A DNA stretch of 64,000 bases from Sphingopyxis sp. KK2. Its GTDB lineage: Bacteria; Pseudomonadota; Alphaproteobacteria; Sphingomonadales; Sphingomonadaceae. The notes under the pieces were generated by a model. It did not search any database, was not told the origin of the DNA, and saw only the letters and a program-made list of their open reading frames with translations. Positions 18,283-27,751 of the stretch are shown piece by piece. The stretch spans positions 1 through 64,000 of the forward strand of contig NZ_LYVN01000002.1 of NCBI RefSeq assembly GCF_001990265.1, in the 5' to 3' direction. The translations under genes were made by a program, and so were the position numbers. Position 1 is the stretch's first letter. Every line of letters begins with the position of its first letter.

Positions 18283-19629
18283 ATGAGCAATTTCGACTAT
18301 GATCTTTTCGTCATCGGCGCCGGGTCGGGCGGGGTGCGCGCTTCGCGTATCGCCGCATCGCATGGCGCGCGTGTTGCGGTGGCCGAGGATTATCGTGTCG
18401 GCGGCACCTGCGTCATCCGCGGCTGCGTGCCGAAGAAGCTGCTCGTCTACGGCGCCCATTTCGCCGAGGATCTGAAGGACGCGCGCCATTTCGGCTGGGA
18501 CGTGCCCGACTGCAAGTTCGACTGGGACCGTCTGCGCGACAATGTCCAGGCCGAGGTCACGCGGCTCGAAGGCCTTTATGGCCAGACGCTCGACAACCAC
18601 AAGGTGACCGTGCTGAAGACGCGCGCGACGATCGCCGGGCCGCAGAAGGTGCGGCTGGCCGACGGCACCGAGCTGACCGCCGAACGCATCCTCGTCGCGA
18701 CCGGCGGCTGGCCGCACGTCCCCGAATTCCCGGGCAGCGAGCATGCGATCACCTCGAACGAGGTCTTTCATCTCGAGAAGCTGCCGAAGCGTGTCGTGAT
18801 CGCGGGTGGCGGCTATATCGCCAACGAGTTTGCCGGCATCTTCAACGAATTCGGTAGCAAGGTGACGATCGTCAATCGCGGCGACACGATCCTGCGCGGT
18901 TATGACGAACAGATCCGCGACCGGCTGCTGCAGATTTCGATGACCAAGGGCATCGATTTCAAGTTCAACGCACCCTTCCAGTCGATCAGCAAGAATGACG
19001 ACGGATCGCTCACCGTGATGCTTGAAGGCTGCGAGCCGATCACTGCCGACGCGGTGCTTGTCGCCGCCGGGCGCGTCCCGAACACCAAGGGCATCGGGCT
19101 GGAGGAGGTCGGGGTCGAACTCGACGAGCATGGCGCGATCAAGGTCGACGAGACCAACCAGTCGTCGGTGCCGAGCATCTATGCCGTCGGCGACGTCACC
19201 AACCGCATCCAGCTCACCCCCGTCGCGATCCGCGAGGGGCAGGCTTTTTCGGACAGCGTGTTCGGCGGCAAGCCGACGGTGGTCGATTACCAGAATGTCC
19301 CGAGCGCGGTGTTCAGCCATCCGCCGATCGGCGCGGTTGGCATGACCGAGGCGCAGGCGCGCAACAAGCTCGGCAGCATCCGCGTCTACACGAGCGATTT
19401 TCGCGCGATGAAGAATGTCCTCGCCGGCCGTAACGAGCGCGCGCTCTACAAGATGGTCGTCAACGCCGCGACCGACCAGGTCGTCGGGCTCCACATGATC
19501 GGCCCCGATGCGCCGGAGATATTGCAGGCCGCCGCAATCGCGGTGAAGGCCGGGCTGACCAAGGCCGATTTCGATGCAACAGTGGCGCTGCATCCGAGCA
19601 TGGCCGAGGAACTGGTGCTGCTGAAATAG
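18283..19629 (+). CDS. gor: glutathione-disulfide reductase
   Basis: A 448-residue flavoprotein that reduces glutathione disulfide with NADPH. FAD motif: VIGAGSGGVRASRIAA (~10-25). Redox-active pair C43 and C48 in GGTCVIRGCVPKK, with the spacing and flanks of bacterial Gor. NADPH site: VIAGGGYIANEFAGI (~172-186). Second FAD contact: YAVGDVTNRIQLTPVAI. C-terminal active-site base: ALHPSMAEE. AGGGG precedes the start. Lpd at 50.8 kb is a paralogous fold with a different C-terminal half. Confidence 0.95.
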   Translation: MSNFDYDLFVIGAGSGGVRASRIAASHGARVAVAEDYRVGGTCVIRGCVPKKLLVYGAHFAEDLKDARHFGWDVPDCKFDWDRLRDNVQAEVTRLEGLYGQTLDNHKVTVLKTRATIAGPQKVRLADGTELTAERILVATGGWPHVPEFPGSEHAITSNEVFHLEKLPKRVVIAGGGYIANEFAGIFNEFGSKVTIVNRGDTILRGYDEQIRDRLLQISMTKGIDFKFNAPFQSISKNDDGSLTVMLEGCEPITADAVLVAAGRVPNTKGIGLEEVGVELDEHGAIKVDETNQSSVPSIYAVGDVTNRIQLTPVAIREGQAFSDSVFGGKPTVVDYQNVPSAVFSHPPIGAVGMTEAQARNKLGSIRVYTSDFRAMKNVLAGRNERALYKMVVNAATDQVVGLHMIGPDAPEILQAAAIAVKAGLTKADFDATVALHPSMAEELVLLK

Positions 19630-19690
19630 GGTTCGGCCCTGTAACGCAAATGCGCTATCTTCGCCCGGATAACGGACGAGGGAGGGGCGC

Positions 19691-20707
19691 ATGGCGGGCA
19701 CGGTTCTGGTCACGGGGGGCAGCGGCTATATCGCGGGCTTCCTGATCCGACAGCTGATCGACAACGGCTGGCACGTCCACACGACGGTGCGCAGCCTGAA
19801 GCGCGAGGCCGAGGTGCGCGGCTGGCTGAACGTCGACAATGACAAGCTCGCCTTTTTCGCCGCCGACCTCGAACATGACGCCGGCTGGGCCGAGGCGGTC
19901 GCGGGCTGCAGCCATGTCGCGCATGTCGCGTCGCCCTTTCCGCTCGATGTCCCCAGGCACGCCGACGATCTGGTGATCCCCGCGCGCGAAGGCGCGTTGC
20001 GCGCGCTGCGCTTCGCGCGCGCGGCAGGGGTGAAACGCTTCGTCCTGACCTCGTCGATGGCGGCGGTCGCCTATGGCCATGGCAAGGGCCGCGATCTCTA
20101 TAACGAAGCCGACTGGAGCAACCTCGATAACCCCGAGGTCATGCCCTATCCGCGCTCGAAGACCGTCGCCGAGCGCGCCGCGCGCGACTGGGTGGCGGCC
20201 GAGGGCGGCGATATCGAATTTGCCTCGGTCAACCCCGCGGCGGTGTTCGGGCCGTTGCTGTCGGACGATCTGTCGACCTCGATCGAGGTCGTGAAGCAGC
20301 TTCTCGAGGGAAAGGTGCCGATGTGTCCCGATGTCGGTTTCGGTATCATCGACGTGCGCGACGTCGCCGACATGCACTATCGCGCGCTGACCGTCGATGG
20401 GATCCGGGACGAGCGTTTCGTCTGCTCGGGGCCGTTTTTGAAGTTCATCGACGTCGCGAAAATCCTGAAGGCCAATCTGGGCGAACAGGCGCGCAAGGTG
20501 CCGACGAAGAAGATGCCCGACTGGTTGCTCAAGGCGCTGGCGATCTTCCGGCCCGAGCTGAAACAGGTCGTCGCCGAACTCGGCAATGTCCGCGGCGGCG
20601 ACAGCAGCCATGCGATGGCGCGGCTCGGCTGGACGATGCGACCGCCCGAGGAAGCGATCCTCGCGACGGCGCAGGATTTGATCGGCCGGGGGATTGTGAA
20701 GGTCTGA
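19691..20707 (+). CDS. extended SDR family NAD(P)-dependent reductase/epimerase
   Basis: A 338-residue extended short-chain dehydrogenase. The nucleotide-binding motif LVTGGSGYIAGF is at ~6-17, the catalytic serine in LTSSMAAVAYG, and the Tyr-Lys pair in YPRSKTVAE (~154-162). It most resembles dihydroflavonol-4-reductase-like aldehyde/ketone reductases, of which several occur in every sphingomonad; the substrate cannot be told from the sequence. GGGAGGGG stands upstream of the ATG. A REP-like palindrome follows the stop. Confidence 0.78.
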   Translation: MAGTVLVTGGSGYIAGFLIRQLIDNGWHVHTTVRSLKREAEVRGWLNVDNDKLAFFAADLEHDAGWAEAVAGCSHVAHVASPFPLDVPRHADDLVIPAREGALRALRFARAAGVKRFVLTSSMAAVAYGHGKGRDLYNEADWSNLDNPEVMPYPRSKTVAERAARDWVAAEGGDIEFASVNPAAVFGPLLSDDLSTSIEVVKQLLEGKVPMCPDVGFGIIDVRDVADMHYRALTVDGIRDERFVCSGPFLKFIDVAKILKANLGEQARKVPTKKMPDWLLKALAIFRPELKQVVAELGNVRGGDSSHAMARLGWTMRPPEEAILATAQDLIGRGIVKV

Positions 20708-20714
20708 AAACAAG

Positions 20715-20780
20715 TGAACCCCGGCGAAAGCCGGGGCCCAGTTGATTTGGCCGATGGGCCCCGGCCTGCGCCGGGGAACA
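20715..20780. repeat. REP-like palindromic element, CCCCGGCG type
   Basis: Two GC-rich palindromes, CCCCGGCGAAAGCCGGGG near 20716-20733 and its diverged partner GGGCCCCGGCCTGCGCCGGGG near 20757-20777, flank a short AT-richer spacer. The element fills the space between two convergent genes and could also end both transcripts. Confidence 0.7.
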
Positions 20781-20781
20781 T

Positions 20782-21567
20782 TTAGGCAATCGTCGGAACG
20801 ATCCCGCCTTCCGCGCGGATCGCGGCGCCGTTGGTCGCTGCGGCGAGCGGGCTTGCGAGGAACGCCACCGTCGCGCCGATCTCGTCGGCGTCGATCAGCC
20901 GGCGGATCAGTGACAGCGGGCGCAGTTCCTCGAAAAAGGCCGTTTCGCGCTCGGCCTCGGGCGCGTCGGGGTTCGACACCACCGACTGGATAAAGTCGAC
21001 GATGCCCTCGGACCGCGTCGGGCCCGGCAGCACCGAATTGACCGTCACGCCGGTCCCCTTGGTCTGCTCGGCGAGCCCGCGCGCGATGGTCAGCTGCGCG
21101 GTCTTGGTCATGCCGTAGTGGATCATCTCGGCGGGGGGCAGCAGCCCGCTCTCGCTCGCGATGAAGATCACGCGGCCCCAGTTTTTTTCGAGCATCTTCG
21201 GGAAATAATGCCGCGACAGCCGCGCACCGCTGACCACATTGACCTCGAAGATATGGTGCCAGTCGGCGTCGCTGATGTCGGCGAAGGCCTTGGCCTCGTA
21301 AATGCCGAGGTTGTTGACGAGGATGTCGACCGCAGGAACCGCGGCGATCAGCGTCGCGGCGCCCTCGGCGGTCGCGGGGTCGGCGAGCACCGCGCGGATC
21401 GTGCCGGCCCGCGCCAGTTCGGTGGCGGCTTCGTCGAGCTTCGCCTGGTTGCGGCCGGTGATGACGACCTCGACGCCCGCCTCGGCGAGGCGCTTGGCGA
21501 TCGCGAAGCCGATGCCGGCGGTCGATCCGGTGACGAGGGCGGTCTTACCTTGCAGTTTCAGGTCCAT
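20782..21567 (-). CDS. SDR family oxidoreductase
   Basis: A 261-residue classical short-chain dehydrogenase. Cofactor motif VTGSTAGIGFAIA (~13-25), NNLG (~86), catalytic serine in IASESGLL and Tyr-Lys in YGMTKTAQ (~153-160). NADP use is possible from the arginine in TGRNQ after the second strand. The start at 21567 has a good AAGGAGA site. It is divergent from a LysR-type regulator 107 bases away, the usual layout for a regulator and its target. Confidence 0.82.
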   Translation of the reverse strand: MDLKLQGKTALVTGSTAGIGFAIAKRLAEAGVEVVITGRNQAKLDEAATELARAGTIRAVLADPATAEGAATLIAAVPAVDILVNNLGIYEAKAFADISDADWHHIFEVNVVSGARLSRHYFPKMLEKNWGRVIFIASESGLLPPAEMIHYGMTKTAQLTIARGLAEQTKGTGVTVNSVLPGPTRSEGIVDFIQSVVSNPDAPEAERETAFFEELRPLSLIRRLIDADEIGATVAFLASPLAAATNGAAIRAEGGIVPTIA

Positions 21568-21674
21568 GATGCGTCTCCTTGGATGGAAGTGCCTTGATGA
21601 ACCCGAAGATAGCGCGGTCGCCTATTGTTGATTAGAATGTCGCTTATCATTTCAGAAGTGATTCAAAATCAGGA

Positions 21675-22574
21675 ATGGCGATGGACAATCGGTTCGGCGA
21701 TATCGAAACCTTTCTCGCGGTGGCGAGCGGCGGCAGCTTCGCGGCAGCGGCCAAGGCGCTGCGGCTCACGCCTTCGGCGGTCAGCCGCAGCATCGCACGG
21801 CTTGAGCAGCGGCTCGGCACGATCCTCTTTCGCCGCACGACGCGCTCGCTCGCGCTGACCGCCGAAGGCAGCGCCTATCGCGATCGGATGAGCGTGCTGC
21901 TCGCCGAGATCGAGACGGTCGAGGAGGGGCTCGGGCGTGAGAAACAGGGGCCGCGCGGGCTGCTGCGGGTCAACGCCTCGCCGTCGATCGGGGTGCCGTT
22001 GCTGCCGATCCTGCCGAAGTTCATGGCGCGCTATCCCGAGATCGTCCTCGATCTCACGCTCTCGGACACGATCGTCGATTTGGTCGAGGAGCGCGCCGAT
22101 ATCGCGATCCGCATCGGCCCGCTGCGCGATACCAGCCTGCGCGCCAAGAAGCTGGGGCATAGCCGTATGGTGCTCGTTGCCAGCCCCGAATATCTCGCGC
22201 GGCGCGGGATGCCGCAGACGCCCGACGATCTCGAAACGCATGACTGCCTGCGTTTCAGCTTCCGCCGCTCGATCGACAGCTGGCCCTTTCGCATCGGCGG
22301 CCGCGTCGTGCATCGCCCGGTGCCCGGCAGCTTCTTCGGCAATTCGGGCGAACTGGTGCGCCAGATGGCGGTCGCCGGCGGCGGGGTTTCGCGCCATGGG
22401 CAATTCCATGTCGCCGCCGACCTCGCGGCGGGGCGGCTGGTCGAATTGCTGGCGGATTATCACCCCGGCGACGGCGAGGACATCCATGCGCTCTACGCGC
22501 CCGAGGACCGCGCCGCCGCGCGCATCCGCGCCTTCCTCGATTTTCTCGACGAAGAACTGGTGATCGCGCCTTAG
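21675..22574 (+). CDS. LysR-type transcriptional regulator
   Basis: A 299-residue LysR regulator: winged HTH at ~5-62 ([32 protein letters not shown] spans it, with the recognition helix at TPSAVSRSI) and a periplasmic-binding-like effector domain from ~90. ATG codons at 21675 and 21681 are both possible. It is divergent from the SDR gene, which it likely controls. Its last base triplet overlaps the convergent pccR stop by 3 bases. Confidence 0.85.
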   Translation: MAMDNRFGDIETFLAVASGGSFAAAAKALRLTPSAVSRSIARLEQRLGTILFRRTTRSLALTAEGSAYRDRMSVLLAEIETVEEGLGREKQGPRGLLRVNASPSIGVPLLPILPKFMARYPEIVLDLTLSDTIVDLVEERADIAIRIGPLRDTSLRAKKLGHSRMVLVASPEYLARRGMPQTPDDLETHDCLRFSFRRSIDSWPFRIGGRVVHRPVPGSFFGNSGELVRQMAVAGGGVSRHGQFHVAADLAAGRLVELLADYHPGDGEDIHALYAPEDRAAARIRAFLDFLDEELVIAP

Positions 22575-23989
22575 CCGATGCGGTAGGGCACGACGTCGCG
22601 GCGGTCGGGATCGACCAGGATTGGGCGGTCGCTCGGCGGGAAGGCGCGCTGGTCGCAATCGTCGCGCGGGCAGATACGGCACGACGATCCGATGCGCGTC
22701 GCGGCTTGCGGCGCGGCGACATCGACCCCGTCGGCATAGACGAAGTCGGCGGCATATTGCGCTTCGCAGCCGAGCGCGACGGCGTAGCGGCGCGGGCTGC
22801 GCGCATAGCTGCCCGACGGTTTCACCAGCCCCTTCGCCATCGAAACATAACGCAGCCCGTCGGGGGTCTCGGCGAGCTGGAAGAGGATGCGGTCGGGGAT
22901 CGCCGCCGCCTCATGGACCACCCACAAGGGGCAGGCACCGCCGAAGCGTGCGAATTGCAGCCGCGTTGCCGAGTGGCGCTTGGTGATATTGCCCGCCATG
23001 TCGACGCGGCAGAAGAACATCGGGATGCCGCGGGCGCCGGGGCGCTGCAGCGTCGACAGGCGGTGGCACGCCTGCTCGAAGCTGACGCCATAGTCCATGC
23101 GCAGCCGGTCGATATCGTGGCGCACCGCGCGCGCGCTGGCGCGGAAGGGCGCGTAGGGCATCAGCACCGCGCCGGCGGCGTAATTGGCGAGCCCGACGTG
23201 GAGCAATTGCCGCGCCGCCGCGGTGCGCAGCGGCGAAGCCTCGACCACCGCGGCGATTTCGTTGGCGAGTGCGAGCGCGGCGAGTTGGTGCGCGAGCTGG
23301 AAGCGGCGGCTTTCGGCGGGCTGCGACGGGTCGATCACCAGATGGCGCATCGTCGCGTCATAGTCGCGCAGCGCCTGCGTCTGATTATAGACGATCGAGA
23401 TGCCGAGCGCGTCGCGCAGGCGGCGTTCGATCGTCTCGATCGTGGGGGAGGGCGAGCGGCCGCGCAATTGCCCCGCGAGTATCTCGGCGGCGCGGTCGAT
23501 GCTGTCGACATAGTTTCCGGCGTCGTGGAACCAGTCGCGCACCTCCTCCCACGGCAGGCGGCTGCCCTCGGCGGTGCCGCCGGTGAGTGCCTCGTCGATG
23601 ATCTGCAGCCGTTGGCCCGCGCGGCGATAGGCGGCGTGGAGCGCGACGAACTGATCGGCGAGCTGCGGCTGCTGGAGCGCGGCGCGTTCGAGCTGTTCGG
23701 GGGGCAGGGGGGAGGCGGCGAAGAGCGGGTCGGCGGCGGCTTCGCGCAGCGCGCCGGCGCGGCGGTCGCCGGTATCGGCGGCGACTTCCTCCCATTCGAG
23801 CGGGAAGAGGCGTTGCAGGCGGTCGAGCAGCGCGGGCGTCAGGGGGCGGTCGTCATGCTCGATCTGGCTGAGGTAGGAGGCGGAGATGCCGAGCTGCGCG
23901 GCGAAGTCGGCCTGGCGGATCGCGCGGGTTTCCCGAAGTTGGCGAAGTTGTCGCCCAGCGTAGAGTCGGGTTGGCTGCATGATCGGCAT
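22571..23989 (-). CDS. pccR: ScfR-family short-chain acyl-CoA regulator, PccR-like
   Basis: A 472-residue regulator with an N-terminal XRE-type HTH (~10-64; [19 protein letters not shown]), a middle IrrE-like domain in which the expected HExxH is HQLAA (so probably no protease), and a C-terminal ScfR domain. A cysteine cluster C437, C440, C445 (CRICPRDDC) resembles the one reported to hold an Fe-S cluster in mycobacterial PrpR. The family senses short-chain acyl-CoA; PccR of Rhodobacter sphaeroides activates propionyl-CoA carboxylase genes. Here it is divergent from pccB with TTTGCAA repeats between, which makes the assignment strong. Start: ATG 23989 or 23980; neither has a clear ribosome-binding site, so the message may be leaderless. 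Confidence 0.88.
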   Translation of the reverse strand: MPIMQPTRLYAGRQLRQLRETRAIRQADFAAQLGISASYLSQIEHDDRPLTPALLDRLQRLFPLEWEEVAADTGDRRAGALREAAADPLFAASPLPPEQLERAALQQPQLADQFVALHAAYRRAGQRLQIIDEALTGGTAEGSRLPWEEVRDWFHDAGNYVDSIDRAAEILAGQLRGRSPSPTIETIERRLRDALGISIVYNQTQALRDYDATMRHLVIDPSQPAESRRFQLAHQLAALALANEIAAVVEASPLRTAAARQLLHVGLANYAAGAVLMPYAPFRASARAVRHDIDRLRMDYGVSFEQACHRLSTLQRPGARGIPMFFCRVDMAGNITKRHSATRLQFARFGGACPLWVVHEAAAIPDRILFQLAETPDGLRYVSMAKGLVKPSGSYARSPRRYAVALGCEAQYAADFVYADGVDVAAPQAATRIGSSCRICPRDDCDQRAFPPSDRPILVDPDRRDVVPYRIG

Positions 23990-23992
23990 GCT

Positions 23993-24038
23993 ACTTTGCA
24001 AAGTATGACTTTGCAACTTTGCAAATTCGCATTTGCAT
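23993..24038. promoter_or_regulatory. PccR operator array (TTTGCAAA repeats)
   Basis: ACTTTGCAAAGT is a perfect palindrome at 23993-24004. TTTGCAAC (24010-24017) is directly followed by TTTGCAAA (24018-24025) and, with one diverged unit between, by TTTGCAT (24032-24038). This is the motif I recall for ScfR regulators such as PccR and the mycobacterial RamB/PrpR. The array begins 3 bases from the pccR start and ends 51 bases before pccB, so bound protein could repress pccR and control pccB. Confidence 0.85.
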
Positions 24039-24088
24039 CGGAGGCGAAGCGGGCGCAGACGGCGCATTCGATTTATCCGGAGAGACTT

Positions 24089-25621
24089 ATGTCCGCCAAT
24101 ATCGCCGAAATGGAACGCCGCCGCGCCGCCGCCGCCCTGGGGGGCGGGCAGAAGCGCATCGATGCGCAGCACAGCAAGGGCAAGCTGACCGCGCGCGAGC
24201 GGCTGAACGTGCTGCTCGACGAAGGCTCGTTCGAAGAGCTCGACACCTATGTCGAACATAATTGCACCGATTTCGGCATGGAAAATCAGAAGATTCCGGG
24301 CGACGGCGTCGTCACCGGCAGCGGCACGATCAACGGCCGCCTCGTCTATGTCTTCAGCCAGGACTTCACGGTTTTCGGCGGTGCGCTGTCCGAGCGCCAC
24401 GCCGAGAAGATCATGAAGGTGATGGACAATGCAATGAAGGTCGGCGCGCCGGTGATCGGCCTGAACGACAGCGGCGGCGCGCGCATCCAGGAGGGCGTCG
24501 CCTCGCTCGGCGGCTATGCCGAGGTGTTCCAGCGCAATGTGCTGGCATCGGGCGTGGTGCCGCAAATCTCGCTCATCATGGGCCCGTGCGCGGGCGGCGC
24601 GGTTTACAGCCCCGCGATGACCGACTTCATCTTCATGGTGAAGGACAGCTCGTACATGTTCGTGACGGGCCCCGATGTTGTCAAAACGGTGACCAACGAG
24701 GTGGTGACGCAGGAGGAACTGGGCGGTGCGATCACGCACACGACCAAGAGTTCGGTCGCCGATATCGCGTTCGAGAACGACATCGAGGCGCTGCTCGCGA
24801 CGCGCGATTTCTTCGATTATTTGCCCGAAAACAACCGCAGCGGCGTGCCCGAGAGGCCGACCGATGACCCGTGGGACCGCGCCGAGCCGAGCCTCGACAC
24901 GCTGATCCCGCCCAATGCGAACCAGCCGTACGACATGCACGAACTGATCCGCAAAACGGTCGACGAAGGCGATTTCTTCGAGGTGCAGCCGGCGCATGCG
25001 GGCAACATCATCTGCGGCTTCGGACGCATCGAGGGACGCACGATCGGCATCGTCGCGAACCAGCCGATGGTGCTGGCGGGCGTGCTCGACATCAATTCGT
25101 CGAAGAAGGCGGCGCGCTTCGTCCGCTTCTGCGACGCGTTCGAAATCCCGATCGTCACCTTCGTCGACGTCCCGGGCTTCCTGCCCGGCACCGCGCAGGA
25201 ATATAATGGCATCATCAAGCATGGCGCGAAGCTGCTGTTCGCCTATGCCGAGGCGACGGTGCCCAAGATCACGGTGATCACGCGCAAGGCCTATGGCGGC
25301 GCCTATGACGTGATGGCGTCGAAGCATCTGCGCGGCGACCTCAACTATGCCTGGCCGACCGCCGAGATCGCGGTGATGGGCGCGAAGGGCGCGGTCGAGA
25401 TCATCTTCCGCAGCGACATCGGCGATCCCGAAAAGATCGCGCAGCGCACGAAGGAATATGAGGACCGCTTTGCGAACCCCTTCGTCGCGGCGTCACGCGG
25501 TTATATCGACGAGGTCATCCACCCGCACAACACGCGCAAGCGGATCGCGTTGGGGCTGCGCAAGCTGCGCAACAAGCAGTTGGAGAACCCCTGGAAGAAG
25601 CATGATAATATTCCGCTTTAG
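24089..25621 (+). CDS. pccB: propionyl-CoA carboxylase beta subunit
   Basis: A 510-residue carboxyltransferase subunit that moves CO2 from carboxybiotin on PccA to propionyl-CoA, giving (S)-methylmalonyl-CoA. Two crotonase-like halves are visible: [20 protein letters not shown] (~128-147) with [12 protein letters not shown] in the N half, and [20 protein letters not shown] (~362-381) with [10 protein letters not shown] in the C half, the expected oxyanion-hole segments. Length matches family norm. The ATG at 24089 follows CCGGAGAG. The ScfR-type operator lies directly upstream. Confidence 0.95.
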   Translation: MSANIAEMERRRAAAALGGGQKRIDAQHSKGKLTARERLNVLLDEGSFEELDTYVEHNCTDFGMENQKIPGDGVVTGSGTINGRLVYVFSQDFTVFGGALSERHAEKIMKVMDNAMKVGAPVIGLNDSGGARIQEGVASLGGYAEVFQRNVLASGVVPQISLIMGPCAGGAVYSPAMTDFIFMVKDSSYMFVTGPDVVKTVTNEVVTQEELGGAITHTTKSSVADIAFENDIEALLATRDFFDYLPENNRSGVPERPTDDPWDRAEPSLDTLIPPNANQPYDMHELIRKTVDEGDFFEVQPAHAGNIICGFGRIEGRTIGIVANQPMVLAGVLDINSSKKAARFVRFCDAFEIPIVTFVDVPGFLPGTAQEYNGIIKHGAKLLFAYAEATVPKITVITRKAYGGAYDVMASKHLRGDLNYAWPTAEIAVMGAKGAVEIIFRSDIGDPEKIAQRTKEYEDRFANPFVAASRGYIDEVIHPHNTRKRIALGLRKLRNKQLENPWKKHDNIPL

Positions 25622-25961
25622 TGCCGCCATTCTGGCTTCGGCTGCGGCGCTGGTGATATTCGCTGGTTGTCAGCGAACGATGACGATGTCTGAAATCTTG
25701 GCCAGCGATTTGGAGCAGGAACATCTTTCTTGGCAATTTGGCGAACGGCTCGACCTTCTTTCGGAAAACAAGGATTTGATGAGAAGCGAGATGAAAGCTT
25801 CCGGTTTTGAACTGAAGGATCGAGGTGATGGCTGCGGCGCATGGGAGCTCCCGGAAAATCCAAAACGCGTATGGGCGTTTGTGCAGTATTGCGAGAATGA
25901 GGATGACTCCGTCGCTTACACCAGATTTGGGATTTCAAGGTCGGGTATGACTTATGACTGA
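25602..25961 (+). CDS. small predicted lipoprotein of unknown function
   Basis: A 119-residue protein with a lipoprotein signal: hydrophobic core at ~6-19 and lipobox FAGC with C21. The mature chain is charged, with [22 protein letters not shown] and two cysteines (GCGAW and QYCEN). I do not recognise it. Its first 20 bases overlap the end of pccB, and GGAAGAAG precedes the ATG, which suggests coupling. Codon use is clearly more AT-rich than pccB, so this may be a later insertion in the operon. Confidence 0.65.
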   Translation: MIIFRFSAAILASAAALVIFAGCQRTMTMSEILASDLEQEHLSWQFGERLDLLSENKDLMRSEMKASGFELKDRGDGCGAWELPENPKRVWAFVQYCENEDDSVAYTRFGISRSGMTYD

Positions 25962-26106
25962 AGGTCAGCCCGACCTTCCTCTCCGCAAACGGGTGGAATG
26001 AGAATGGGCTGTGACGGTCGCCACAGGCGTCCGGGCAGACTGGAGACAAGGGTGAAGGACGGTTAGGATGCCGCCGCGATGTCCTTGATTCCAAATGAGG
26101 TTTATG

Positions 26107-26856
26107 ATGCGTAACTTGCTTCTTGGTGCCCTGCTTGTCCCCGCGCTGCTGGCTTCGCCGGCGGCGTCGGCGTTCGATCCCGATACCCCCGTCGGTGCGC
26201 CCGAACCCGCCTTTCCGGTGGTGCTGGAGAGCGAGGAAAGCACGACGATCGATCTGGCGTTCCGCACCGCATTCGACCTGCCCAAGGGCGCCGAGGCGAC
26301 CGCAACGCGCGAGATCGACGGGCGGACCTATCAGTTCCGGCCCGCGGCGATCCACCTGCTGCCGAACAATGTCGGCGTGCTGCTGAGCCTCGGCAGTCTG
26401 GAGGATGCGGGGCATGGCGATAATGGGGTCAATGCGATCCACTATCTGCAGGGCGGTCCTTCGGGGTGGCAGACGCAAGGCGAATGGCTCGACCGCGGCG
26501 GCGTCGGGACCGTGGGCAATGCCGCGACCAGCTGGGCGTTCAGCGATGCGATCGGCAAGAACCCCTATCTGGTCACTGCGGGCGGCGGCGTGTGGCAGGG
26601 ATGCCTGATCAGCAGCGCGGTGCTGACCGAGTTGGCGCCGGACGGGCCGGTCGATCGCGGCAGCTTTACCGACGCGATGAGTTCGGGTGCCGGGCTGGGG
26701 CAGAAGGAGCAGGGCTATGACGGCGCGATCGTCGCGGCCGAGCCCGACAAGAGCTTCACTGTCGCCTATACGGGCAGCAAGGCGTTCAGGCAGCGCTATG
26801 TGCTGAAGGACGGCAAATATGAACTGGTCGGCAAAGACCAGGTTCCGGGTTGTTGA
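26107..26856 (+). CDS. exported protein of unknown function
   Basis: A 249-residue protein with a Sec signal peptide (~1-22, ending SASA-like in PAASA). The mature part is rich in strands and has a GGGVWQGCLISSAVLTEL segment with a single cysteine, plus a second one at the C-terminal end. No family is recognised. ATG 26107 is preferred because TGAGG stands 6 bases upstream; in-frame ATGs at 26095 and 26104 are alternatives. It lies inside the propionyl-CoA cluster, 145 bases after the lipoprotein gene, with no reason from its sequence for a role in that pathway. Confidence 0.65.
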   Translation: MRNLLLGALLVPALLASPAASAFDPDTPVGAPEPAFPVVLESEESTTIDLAFRTAFDLPKGAEATATREIDGRTYQFRPAAIHLLPNNVGVLLSLGSLEDAGHGDNGVNAIHYLQGGPSGWQTQGEWLDRGGVGTVGNAATSWAFSDAIGKNPYLVTAGGGVWQGCLISSAVLTELAPDGPVDRGSFTDAMSSGAGLGQKEQGYDGAIVAAEPDKSFTVAYTGSKAFRQRYVLKDGKYELVGKDQVPGC

Positions 26857-26866
26857 GGCGCGGGTG

Positions 26867-27127
26867 ATGGAATGGCTTTGGGCCGCGATTTCGGTGTGCT
26901 GGACGATCGGCGCCTGGGTCGTTGCCCGGACCGCCTGGACGATCGCGCGCCACTGGGGGCAGGCCGGCGTGGTTGATCGCGGAATGGGCCGCGGTCTCGA
27001 CCGCGAGGATAATCCGGTCGGCTTTGCGCTGGCCTATCGCGGGACGCAGTTTGTCGCGGTGCTGGCGCTGGTTTTCGTCGCGATCGGGATCGCGATTACG
27101 TTGGGATGGATATCGAGGGCTTTATGA
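26867..27127 (+). CDS. small two-helix membrane protein
   Basis: An 86-residue protein with two hydrophobic helices (~2-20 and ~60-82) joined by a charged loop. Unknown function. The ATG at 26867 is 10 bases after the previous stop; an in-frame ATG at 26819 would overlap that gene. Its stop overlaps the mce start as ATGA, so its translation is coupled to methylmalonyl-CoA epimerase. Confidence 0.55.
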   Translation: MEWLWAAISVCWTIGAWVVARTAWTIARHWGQAGVVDRGMGRGLDREDNPVGFALAYRGTQFVAVLALVFVAIGIAITLGWISRAL

Positions 27128-27564
27128 AACTGGGACGTTTGAACCATATCGGCGTTGCGACGCCGTCGATTGCCGACAGCATCGTCTTTTACCGCGACGT
27201 GATGGGCGCGACGAAGATCCATGATCCCTTCGACCTGCCCGAGCAGGGCGTCAAAGTGTGCTTCGTCGATACGCCGGGCGCCGATGGCGCGCTGAACGGG
27301 ACGCAGATCGAACTGGTCGAGCCCTTGCCGGGCAACACCTCGATCGCAGGCTTTCTCGAGAAGAACCCGGCGGGGGGGCAGCATCATATTTGTTATGAAG
27401 TGCCCGACATCCATGCCGCCAAGGCCGCGTTCGAGGCGCTGGGCAAGCGCGTGCTCGGCGAGCCGCGGATCGGGGCGCACGGGACGCTGATTTTCTTCTT
27501 GCATCCCAAGGATATGGGCGGGGTGCTGACCGAGATCATGGAGACGCCGAAGGAGGCGCATTGA
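27124..27564 (+). CDS. mce: methylmalonyl-CoA epimerase
   Basis: A 146-residue glyoxalase-fold protein that converts (S)- to (R)-methylmalonyl-CoA, the link between PccAB and the mutase. Metal ligands fit the family: H12 in LNHIGVATPS, Q in GTQIELVEPL, H in GGQHHICYEV, and E in GVLTEIME. The start at 27124 has GAGGG 5 bases upstream and overlaps the preceding stop; ATG 27106 in frame is less likely. Confidence 0.9.
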   Translation: MKLGRLNHIGVATPSIADSIVFYRDVMGATKIHDPFDLPEQGVKVCFVDTPGADGALNGTQIELVEPLPGNTSIAGFLEKNPAGGQHHICYEVPDIHAAKAAFEALGKRVLGEPRIGAHGTLIFFLHPKDMGGVLTEIMETPKEAH

Positions 27565-27575
27565 GACCACTTACC

Positions 27576-27730
27576 CCCTCTCCCGTCGGGAGAGGGTTGC
27601 GAAGACTTGGCGCCGAAGGTGCCTAGTCGAAGCTGGGTGAGGGGATGCACGCTATCGAGAGGGCAGAGACCCTCACCAACTCCGCCTAGGCCTACGGCCA
27701 AGGCTTCGTATCCTCTCCCGGTGGGAGAGG
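27576..27730. repeat. intergenic palindromic element between mce and the mutase
   Basis: CCCTCTCCCGTCGGGAGAGGG (27576-27596) and CCTCTCCCGGTGGGAGAGG (27712-27730) are each palindromic and also mirror each other, closing a ~155-base element with inner pairs such as GTGAGGGG and GACCCTCAC. It looks like a MITE-like or REP-type intergenic element. It ends 21 bases before the mutase start and could act on expression of the downstream half of the operon. Confidence 0.6.
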
Positions 27731-27751
27731 AAAATTGGAACGAGACTGCAT

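Noticed and set aside
17170-19713. Long minus-strand open frame opposite pgi and gor
   Set aside because: It is the antisense shadow of two complete conserved enzymes.
23837-24060. Possible toxin-antitoxin pair beside the XRE-type HTH gene
   Set aside because: The HTH belongs to a 472-residue ScfR regulator with a matching operator and a pccB target.
22571-25327. A very long minus-strand open frame running through the pccB region
   Set aside because: Only the part up to 23989 is pccR. The rest is the antisense of pccB, a common artefact in high-GC DNA; the HTH start and the operator mark the real gene end.
27565-27751. Possible cobalamin riboswitch ahead of the mutase gene
   Set aside because: No B12-box-like conserved core was seen; the region is taken up by a palindromic repeat element.
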